Part shown: one piece after another, positions 56,556 to 64,000 of the stretch
How the letters are laid out: each line of letters opens with the position of its first letter
Position numbering within the stretch: the stretch's first letter is position 1
DNA from: Prorocentrum cordatum
Taxonomy: Eukaryota; Sar; Dinophyceae; Prorocentrales; Prorocentraceae
Assembly (NCBI GenBank): GCA_963575745.1
Contig: CAUYUJ010016059.1
Location: 2,048,849 to 2,112,848 of the forward strand
Direction: 5' to 3'
DNA: 64,000 nucleotides
Made by a program: the position numbers and the translations under genes
Notes under the pieces: generated by a model
What the model saw: only the letters and a program-made list of their open reading frames with translations
Database searches by the model: none
What the model was told of the DNA's origin: nothing

Positions 56556-57884
56556 ATGATGATGCTATTTCCAAACTACATCAGCAGACCTGGACTACCG
56601 CGCAGCGGACTTGGGTACGACACGACCGACTACGACTATTCACTTCACGCCCGACGACACGGACTAGGACACCATCAGCCACCGAACAACGACGATGACG
56701 ACCCACGACAACCACGACCTCCACACCGACGACAACTTCAGATCGACTACGACCACTGCGAGGCCCCGAAGGTCATGTTCATCCACCTCCCCGCTCGCGC
56801 ACGTGACTCCGACGCACTCCCGGCCCAATCCTACGCGGGCCAAGCGGTGGCCATCGGCAAGAAGGGCAAAGAACCTCGAGGCGACCCTGTCAACGACCTG
56901 AACAACTTCCTGCGTGTGCATCACGCATTCTGCCCCTTCTGGCGGCTATATTTACGAAGCGGACTGGTGGACTTCGGCAGCACTCACGGCCCGCCCACAT
57001 GGGCATTCGGAGGCATCCGCGCACGACGACGCGAAGGACTCATGCTACTTGCTCACACCGCCACTCTCAAGTTACGCAAGGCCCACGTCCCTCACATCGT
57101 GAGGAGCTACGACATGGGGAACGCATTCGGCATCAGCTACACTCATCGACTCCGCGCCGCCCACCAACTTCGCACGGACAACGACCACTGCGAGAACATG
57201 CTCTGCCAACGCCGCGAGAAGGCCGCCATGCGGACCGACGCGTGCGACCAGATGATCGGCCTCCACCGGCGAACAGGCGGCCGCGTGGGCGACAGCAACG
57301 AGCCGGAGTTCTTCATGGAATCTTTCTATCCTCTCATCCAGGACTGGGACCTCGAACTCACTGGACGGCCTTGCTACACCCAGCCCGATCAGTGGAGAAG
57401 TGCACAGAATCGACATGTGTGCCTTCATTGACGACATCGCCCGCGTCTTTCCGATTCCCGACGGCGCTCCACGACGAGCCCTAGCTATCGATTGCATCGA
57501 CGCGCCCATCTTGAACCACAAGCTCGCGCGGGGCGGCTACTCACAGAACCCTTCCAAGCAGGAGACCCTGGTCTGCCTCGCCACCAGCGCGGCGACCAAA
57601 CGAGCCGAGCACGATTTGACTGGCACGTGCATGACCAACCTGATTCACCTGGGCTCCTACATCCACGTTGGCGGCTAGAACGCTCGGGAGGTCGAGGGGC
57701 GCACCCGCGCCTGCAACATCGGTAGGACTCGGCTGACTCATTTCTGGACTTCGCCCGCACCCAGACATTTCAACATATTCGGCTTCCTTGCGAACATCGC
57801 GAGCAGAGCGCGGTCAGGCCTGGAAGCTCTGGCCCCGACTCGAGCCGAGGCGGCGCGCGTCGACGCCAGCTCGGCAAACAAATA
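56556..57884 (+). pseudogene. LINE-2 reverse transcriptase
   Basis: The first frame (56556-57390) includes a basic GKKGKEPRGDPVNDLNNFL segment, REGLMLLAHTATLKLRKAHV and motif A RSYDMGNAFGIS with the catalytic Asp at 57111-57113. A frame change near 57390 leads to motif C, MCAFIDDIARVFPIPDG, with the Asp pair at 57430-57435, then GGYSQNPSKQETLVCLATS and a YIHVGG end. A TAG at 57676-57678 interrupts, and the same frame continues as NAREVEGRTRACNIGRTRLT to a TGA near 57884. All three catalytic Asp residues survive; the shift and the TAG disable it. Confidence 0.8.
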
Positions 57885-58135
57885 TTGATGATTGTTTTTT
57901 TATTGTTTATATATATATATATAAAGATGCGCTGCATGCCCCTCGGCCCTGCTCATGCAGTCGACGACGGCGGCGTTCGCATTCTACTCTCACCATTAGA
58001 AGCGTCTTCATGGAATGGAGCATCGCCCCCGCGGGGCTCGAGCTCTGCGTCGGGAAATTGAAGTGGCGGCAAGATCTCAGCAACAAAAAAAAAGCCTCTC
58101 ATCATGATCAGTTGATTGCAGGATTCTTTGGCCGC
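57885..58135. other. AT-rich interruption in LINE-2
   Basis: Contains TTTATATATATATATATAAA near 57907 and an A-rich run at 58085. Flanking LINE protein segments resume on both sides, so it may be an insertion, an intron or highly decayed sequence. Confidence 0.4.
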
Positions 58136-58760
58136 GGTAAGATTGAAGATCAGACTTCTAGTCGAGGCTTACCCACTTGCGCTCATGCGTTGCTGCCTGG
58201 AGGCCCCCTGAATCCCGACGAACACGTCCATCCTCGGGCCCAGCCATTTCGAGCAGACCTCCGAAGCGCCCTTGAAGACCCCGTCGCCGACGACTTGAAA
58301 GACGCGTGGAGCATCGCGTCCGATATGAGCTCTTTCAGAAACCAGAGATCCAGGAGACCTTTTTCAGAAGAGCGTCTTCAGTCACCTCCGCCAGGCCTAC
58401 GTCTCTCTGTCTTGGGCCCCACCTGGACACGCACAGCATCTACCTTCCGACGAGCCCCTTGGAGACGCAGACAGCGACCCTGAATATCCCGCTCCGCTCG
58501 CATGCAAAATCGAGGGGTGTACGAAGAGGTTTCGCACGTTCTCCGCACTCATATCCCACCAAACGACGGCCGTGCTCCCTGGACACCGCATGAGTACTAT
58601 CCTATCTGCCATCAGGATCGACAATGAATGCGTCGCCTGCGAGAACGTCTACGGAAACATTCGATATTGCCAATATCATCATCGCCGCTCTTGGCTAGAA
58701 GGACGCTGTTTCGTCGATCGCACGTTGCACGCCTATCCCTGGTCACCTTCGACGCTCGCG
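58136..58760 (+). pseudogene. LINE-2 C-terminal region with two zinc fingers
   Basis: HPRAQPFRADLRSALEDPVA (about 58230-58290) is a post-RT segment that I recall from related elements. Another frame gives CKIEGCTKRFRTFSALISHQ with a second His at LPGH (about 58503-58587), a Cys-x4-Cys ... His ... His finger, then NECVACENVYGNIRYCQYHH (about 58625-58685), a second finger. The fingers may bind element RNA or target DNA. The frame beyond 58760 decays into GC-rich sequence. Confidence 0.6.
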
Positions 58761-58989
58761 AGATGCCCCCTGGAACATGTAAGTGATGCCGTCGATTGTC
58801 ATCGAGACTATCGCGACCCCGAAGCACTTCGAGCCCCCCTTCGAACGCGCATCCTTCCGTCGCCACGCGGACCCTGGCTCGAAACAGCCCCGCGCTCCGC
58901 GCGGACGGCCGCTCGGGGCGGCGAGCCGGCTGGCCGCAATCCCTCCCTGCACCGGTTTGGAAGCCCGCTGACACAGCACCGCTGCGGCG

Positions 58990-60066
58990 TGAAGGTCGCC
59001 TAGCGGCAGACCGACTGCTTGGTACTACGCAAGATACCAAGCCCACGATTACACGCGCGAAATGGACCACGCCACGTGCGCCAACGCGCACACAGTTGGG
59101 CACTACCAACTACAGCTTGGCGACTCTATCGGCTCTGACTTCTACACCTGCTCTACTTGCGCGACCTGCACCACCACCTGCAGATGGCGGGCGCGGGCAG
59201 CCGGGCGGTGCCGCCGGCCGCGCAGAGGCCGAGAGCCCCTTGGCGCGGCCCACGACCGTCCTCGACCACGTCTGGCAACTCTGGCAGCGCCTCCAAGGAC
59301 GGCGGACACCAGCCAAGAAACAAGGAGCAGCCCGACAGCCAGACACGACCCCCCCCCCCCCCCCGAGGAGGAGGACAAGGCGATGGACATGGACGCGGAC
59401 GAGGCCGACGCCGAAACGCGCCGAGCCCGACGCCGAGGCGGGCGACGCGCACAGAAAGGTTTCCATACGGACAAGGGCCGGACGAACAAGGACAAGAACA
59501 TGCACGCTCTCCTCATGTCATTGACCTTGGCGCTTCAGAACACGCAGAATATCAGATTACTCATGCGCGTGGTGGCCGATGACTGGACGATGCCAGCAAC
59601 TCGCTCGCTTCTCACGCATCAGCGACGAATTGGAGGATTTCGCCAGAGGATCAACGGATACAAATCAGAGCAGGACAAGGAGGCACTACAACTCCTGGGC
59701 CCACCGACCCCAGCACTGGCCTCGGCGATGCTGGAGGGACCGGCAACATGCGAGATCGGAGGCCGAGCCAAGCAGCAGATCAACGACTACCTCGAGCAGT
59801 GCCAGCCAGCCGACGAGGTCAAGGAACCCACCATCGACGTGGACCTCCTCACCCAGCAGGTCTCGTTCATCAGGATAGAGAAGACCCACGATCCCAACGT
59901 CGCCAAGCTGGTGATCGGAGCGCACGACTGGCCAGCCCGACAGCTCGTCATCGACGGGCTCCGCGCCGAGGGGAACATTCGCCACCATGTGGGCCCCGCC
60001 CCCGCGGGCTGGATGGAGGAGGAGATCTCGGTCTGGCTGGAGCACTTTAAGAAGATAGTCGGATAG
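58990..60066 (+). CDS. Intact uncharacterised ORF, probable retrotransposon ORF1
   Basis: An uninterrupted frame is open from 58993, with first ATG at 59062 and TAG at 60064-60066 (334 codons). The N-terminal third is Cys/Arg-rich (CSTCATCTTTC) and then acidic (EEEDKAMDMDADEADAE), changing to basic. From about residue 148 it becomes regular helical sequence: HALLMSLTLALQNTQNIRLL, then YKSEQDKEALQLLGPPTPAL, FIRIEKTHDPNVAKLVIGAH and a C-terminus GWMEEEISVWLEHFKKIVG. I recall similar domains beside dinoflagellate LINEs, so an ORF1/gag-like role is likely but unproven. It is the least damaged coding stretch in the window. It lies downstream of the LINE-2 remains, so it could belong to the next, truncated element. 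A host gene is the alternative. Confidence 0.55.
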
Positions 60067-60790
60067 TGTTTACAGCTGGCGGGGCCCTCCCAGGCACGCG
60101 CTCCCAGCCATCGCCAGCGCCGGCGCCTGCGTCAGCTATCACCGACCCGACCTCGTCACGGGATAATGCGTGCAAATGCACCCCGCTGATGACGAGGCCG
60201 CCAACTTCCTTTCGCCGTAGAAGCAGACGCAGCCGCGTCCACCGAGCTCGGGCGGTCACGGTAGTTAATCTCAATTATTCTCCCCCCTCCTCGCCTGCCC
60301 CACAGAAAACCCATTTCCAAAATCCAGAGCCTTTTCCTCCCGCAAAATTGTGTGGTTAGCTGTTCTCGATGAGGTCGTCCGGATCGTGGGATCGAGTGGC
60401 GGCGCAACCGTGCCCCAATAGGATGTTCACTCCAGGGGCAACCGCTTGTCTGTAATGGCCGCGAAGGGGGGCTGGGAAGGGGGATAGAGAGAGCTGGCCC
60501 CGTCCCAAGAAAGCCGCCCCGGAGAACATGTTAGGGTTTTCCCCGCTGCTCCGCCATGACTGCCCGCCTGAGCGAGCAGCACCGTTGCAGCGCACAGCCG
60601 CAGAAGGCGCGAGGCAGCCCCCCCCCCCTCAGCGGGGGGCTCGCTGCAGCGACGAGCATCACTGTATACTTCTCTCAGGCGTTCCCGCTGTGTCGGCCGA
60701 GGTTTCGGCGTCGGTCGGGGTGGCGGAGATGCCAGCGTGGTTTAATACATTGCAGCCTGCCTCGAACTGTCAGAGGCTTTCATCGCTCCC
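60067..60790. other. No gene recognised
   Basis: Mixed sequence after the ORF; a TTTACAG directly after its stop is the only splice-like signal seen. Confidence 0.35.
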
Positions 60791-60794
60791 ACGC

Positions 60795-61505
60795 CGTCGA
60801 ACAAAAACGGGTCCCGGGGAATGGGTCGAGACCTCCGAGGGTCGACGTCATGGACAGATCATGACGTCGGGGGCGTGAGACCCTGAAAACGGTCCATGCC
60901 TGCCGCCGCCGATTCTCCGCGAACTGGCGCTGACCGAGGTGGGCGGTGACGAGGATCGACACGACATTTCCGCGTCCCGTCATTGTCGTGTTCCCCGCGA
61001 TCTTCTCTTCCAGAGACCCCGAGATCCGACGTTGCGAAACAATGCGACATGGCGAGCCATCACGACCAGAACACCGAACCGGATCTTCTGCGTCATCTTC
61101 CGAGTCGCATTGATTCTGCGAGGGTCCCAGGTTCGAAGGAGAGCGGAAATGCCAGTTGTGAAGAAATGCGGCGCCATGATCGCACGGATTTCCCCCGCTC
61201 CCTCCCTCCCGCCTCCGCAGCGAGCCACGTCGCCGATGCATCGGCGATGCGGCGCGACCCTCCGAAAACCCATCCACTTTGACCCCACGAGGAAGGCTTG
61301 GACCTCCCCTTCGTCGCGAAACGGGCCTCTGGAGGCTCTGCGGGCGCCGGCGGCGCGGGGGCGCCAGGATCTCAGTGGCTGCGCGGGGGTGGCGCGGGGG
61401 CGGCGGATATCCAGACCCCCGACGTCGCGTTGTTGTCACGTCGTCGACCCCCAGAGGTCTGGACCCCTTCCCTGGGACCGGTTTTGCATCCCGAGTCGGT
61501 TTCTG
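60795..61505. mobile_element. About 700-bp inverted-repeat element with family F ends
   Basis: The left end (60795-60880) carries AACGGGTCCCGGGGAATGGG, TCGAGACCTCCGAGGGTCGA and a small palindrome GACGTCATG/CATGACGTC. The right end (61405-61500) is the reverse copy: CGACGTCGCG, GTCGACCCCCAGAGGTCTGG and CCTTCCCTGGGACCGGTTTT. The terminal repeats are thus about 85-100 bp. The interior holds family G (61013-61130) and a partial GATGCATCGG box (61210-61300). No ORF with a transposase domain was found, so it would be non-autonomous. Confidence 0.7.
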
Positions 61506-61596
61506 AGGGTCCCGGGGCCTGGACAAAAAAACGGGAGGCCGAAAACAGCGAAACGCCCCCCGCCCCGGTTTTTTTAGCGCGAAGGGGTCTGATTGG

Positions 61597-61742
61597 ACGC
61601 CCGAAATGGGTACGGAAGAATAGGTACAATGCCCAGCTACAGATGTTGTCCCAAACCAACAGCGGCCGAGGCGGCGCGGACAGCGAGTTCCTCTCAAACT
61701 GAACAGCAACTGCTGTTGGGCATTGTACCCATTCGTTTCGTT
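61597..61742. mobile_element. GGGTACAATGCC inverted-repeat element, about 145 bp
   Basis: AAATGGGTACGGAAGAATAG then GTACAATGCCCA on the left is mirrored by TGGGCATTGTACCCATTCGT on the right. A CAACAGCGG/AACTGCTGTTG pairing lies inside. A half copy is at 4085-4165. Confidence 0.7.
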
Positions 61743-61756
61743 CGCGCCGATCACCC

Positions 61757-61885
61757 CACCTCCTCCTCCTCCTCCTCCCCCCCTCTTCCTCCTCCTCCTC
61801 CTCCTCCTCCTCCTCCTCCTCCTCCTCCTCCTCCCTCCTCCTCCTCCTCCTCCTCCTCCTCCTCCTCCTCCTCCTCCTCCACCTC
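61757..61885 (+). repeat. (CCT)n tract
   Basis: Pure CTCCTCCTCC run, giving poly-Pro, poly-Ser and poly-Leu shadows. Confidence 0.95.
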
Positions 61886-62029
61886 CTTCCCCACCCTCCT
61901 CCCATTTCGCTCGTGCCGGTTCTGGGGAGCCCGCGCGAGCGGGGAGAGAGAGAGCGGCCGGGTTCCGCAGGCCGGGCCGGCGGAGCCGTCGGCCAGCCCC
62001 GGCTCTCCGTGCAGAGGCGGGTCAAGGAC

Positions 62030-62358
62030 CGGGGGGGGCGGCCGTGGGCCTCCGAGGGTCGGCGGCACGTGTCGGGCCGAACAAAAGGGGAGATTTGGAA
62101 AGGGGGGTGCGAAATGTCGCAGGCGATTTCTCTCCCCCAATCCCCGACTTCCGCCAGAAAAGTTTGGTCGCTCAGAAAAGGGGAGGAATCTTGGGATACA
62201 TCCCGAGGGGGCTATTCGGACGCACCCCTGTCGAGGATGGACGCCCCCCCCTCGTATATCCCAGGGTTGGGCCCCAAATTGTTGATCCTCTCGAAAACCT
62301 CACGGGGGGCGGCCGTGGGCCTCCGAGGGTCGGCGGCACGTGTCGGGCCGAACAAAAG
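62030..62358 (+). repeat. Direct repeat pair, about 55 bp each
   Basis: GGGGGCGGCCGTGGGCCTCC, GAGGGTCGGCGGCACGTGTC and GGGCCGAACAAAAG occur at 62033-62088 and again at 62305-62358, apparently identical. Confidence 0.9.
62085..62160 (+). repeat. Left end of the G-run TIR family (solo)
   Basis: AACAAAAGGGGAGATTTGGA then AAGGGGGGTGCGAAATGT matches the left end of the elements at 41281 and 62525. The right end is not found nearby. Confidence 0.6.
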
Positions 62359-62524
62359 TCAGGAGAGGAAAAAACACACAGACACAATTCATCGGCGATT
62401 CCCAGGAGAGTATGGGAGAATAGGGGGAGTGGGGGGGGGGGGAGAGAGACATACACCCAGGAGATGTACGAAAATAGGGGGGGTATGTTTATTTGTGTGT
62501 ATTTAGTTGTGTGTCCCAGTTCCC

Positions 62525-62950
62525 CTTCACAAAAGGGGAGATGTGGAAAGGGGGGTGCGAAATGTGCTGCATGAAGCTGGTTTCGGCCCCACCGAGGGGC
62601 CCATTCCTCGATACATATCGGAAACTGGAGAGAATGCATTACCAGTGGCGTTTTTTTTGGGAATCCCATGACTTTTTGAGGGTCGGGGACGACGCTGGGG
62701 TGGTGTGATGTATACTTTTTTCCCCGATGTCCCGGGAAAACAACGAACAATGTATACACCAGGATCCCGTATACACCATAATCCGCGTTCCTGAGCGAAT
62801 TTCAGTGCGTGGTCGGGAAAAGCGTGGGTGTATAGTTCGTGTCCCTGACATGGCCGCCTCCTGCGCCGGGAGGTGCCGGGAAACACGCTACGCGAGCTGA
62901 TTCTCAAACCTCCCCTTCGGTATCCCCCCCTTTCGCCCGGCCCGAACGTG
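62525..62950. mobile_element. G-run TIR family, long copy
   Basis: The left part (62525-62625) GGGGAGATGTGGAAAGGGGG to GGGGCCCATTCCTCGATACA and the right part (62848-62950) GCCGCCTCCTGCGCCGGGAG to CCCCCCTTTCGCCCGGCCC match the two halves of the 191-bp element at 41281-41471. Here they are separated by about 225 bp of other sequence (62625-62848). Confidence 0.7.
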
Positions 62951-64000
62951 GGAGGGGCCCTTGGCCGGAGTGACCTTTTGGTGAGGGCCCTCGGGGCTCA
63001 CAGGGTGGGGGTCAGTGCAGACGGGAGTCAGCAAGAGCGCTGGAGTTTGCAGGATCTTGCGGGGCCAGGGCTGCACTGATCCCCCCCGGTGGGGGTGCAG
63101 TATGTATTATGCAGGATGCTGGGGCCAATAGCGACCACTAGCGCCATGTGAGGTAGATGCATTCTGTCCGCTTTGCGCGCTATGAGGCGCCATGCGGGCG
63201 ACCAAAAGTTTACATGAGTTCCTCGAGGGTCGGGAGGGTCCCGGATAGGGCTGCAGGAAAGGGGCCCTGGCATCCTGCAGCTGCCGCCGCGGGCCCAAGT
63301 TGTGCCAGAAGGTTCCGTGCACGCGTCTTCTCCCCAATGTGAGGTCTTTAGTCTTGCTGGGCCCCCCCCCCGGTGGGCAATGAACTCTGCGCGTCTCTCG
63401 GTTCGCCCTGTCCTCCTCCTCCTCCACCTCCTCCTCCTCCTCCTCCTCCGCGAAGGCGACGGCGGCGGCGGAATGTTTATTTGCCGAGTAATGTTCGGTG
63501 TCGGCGACCCCCCTGGGCAAACATTGCTAATGCCTATCATTGGGGGGGTTGTGAATGAGCGAGCGCCCGACGGAGAGGGGAGGGGGCGGCGGGCTCGCGG
63601 CCTGACGGTGCCTTGGGGGGAATCGCTATGATGGACAGTGGAATGATTGGCAAGTTTGAGGGATCCGCACGTGTCCAACACAGGAGGACGCACAACGACA
63701 CAAACGCGGGATGCCGATTGAATATGATGCCGCCGCCCTGGCGCCATCGCCTAGCCCCGCGCAGGGTTGTCGCCCTGGGACGCCGTCGGCGCAGCCTTAG
63801 CCTCAACCTCAACGGGCGGGGAGGGGACAAGCTCGAGCACGTAGGCCGCTGCTGTCGCATCGTATGGGAGGATCGGCAAGCCACGCGCCAGAGGGCACAC
63901 CTGCCAGTGATCACTTTTCCAGAGTGATGAGCCCGAACGGTCTTACAACATCCCTGGGAGCGTGGGTGAGGTGGGCGTCCGAGGCACATATTATGTTTCT
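62951..64000. other. No gene recognised; short (CCT)n at 63412-63450
   Basis: About 1 kb of mixed GC-rich sequence with overlapping frames on both strands and no domain. A CTCCTCCTCC run lies at 63412-63450. The right window edge cuts the sequence. Confidence 0.4.

Larger units (their letters stand above)
55150..58760 (+). mobile_element. Second decayed LINE: endonuclease, RT, zinc fingers
   Basis: About 3.6 kb on the + strand with the order endonuclease, linker, reverse transcriptase, C-terminal region and two zinc fingers. The ORF is broken by several frame changes and an in-frame TAG (57676-57678). It differs from the LINE at 16 kb in lacking RNase H and having zinc fingers, so it is a different lineage. 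The fragment at 1-1314 is probably the tail of the same lineage. An AT-rich 57890-58130 segment interrupts it. No 5' spliced leader was seen. Sub-parts are annotated below. Confidence 0.75.

Overview
This window looks like nuclear DNA of a dinoflagellate. The grounds are a near-exact relic of the dinoflagellate spliced leader at 16153-16174, two LINE-type retrotransposons whose fragments fit the dinoflagellate layout (gag-like ORF1; endonuclease-RT with RNase H or zinc fingers), GC-rich but very heterogeneous sequence, and an extreme load of simple, tandem and inverted repeats. I cannot name the species. I see no intact, confidently recognisable host gene, no rRNA, and no bacterial-style operon or CRISPR. 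Most long open frames are reading shadows of stop-poor repeats.

Layout. 1-1.3 kb: 3' part of a decayed LINE ORF (zinc finger plus a C5-methyltransferase-like domain). 1.3-16 kb: non-coding, with three hairpins sharing one loop, trinucleotide tracts, a 21-bp minisatellite, a 1.6-kb array of exact 10-bp period, and several dispersed families. 16.15-22.45 kb: a nearly full-length but frameshifted LINE that begins with the spliced-leader relic and carries gag-like ORF1, endonuclease, reverse transcriptase and RNase H. 25.7-31.6 kb: a 90-bp satellite array of about 46 units, a diverged edge, an 11-bp array and a 14-bp array. 32-46 kb: small inverted-repeat (MITE-like) elements, a 2-kb GAT tract, a 60-bp palindrome and one possible host exon. 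46.8-52.0 kb: two inverted-repeat pairs interleaved as A-C-A'-C', whose long arms hold more than 1 kb of CT/GA microsatellite. 53.5-60.1 kb: a second LINE (endonuclease, RT, zinc fingers) followed by an intact 334-codon ORF that resembles a retrotransposon ORF1. 60.8-64 kb: more inverted-repeat elements.

How it fits together: the coding content is almost wholly retrotransposon-derived and mostly dead by frameshifts and stops. The non-coding space is built from recurring modules (named here F, G, GATGCATCGG boxes, CTTGGGG arrays and the GTATCCCCACCAGCC family) that recur in different combinations and orientations. The most notable signals are the spliced leader fused to the LINE 5' end, the shared-loop hairpins with unrelated stems, the unrelated arrays that all have a 10-11 bp (DNA helical) period, and the interleaved inverted repeats. 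Protein family calls rest on motif recognition by eye; no searches were run. Some apparent frameshifts could be introns.
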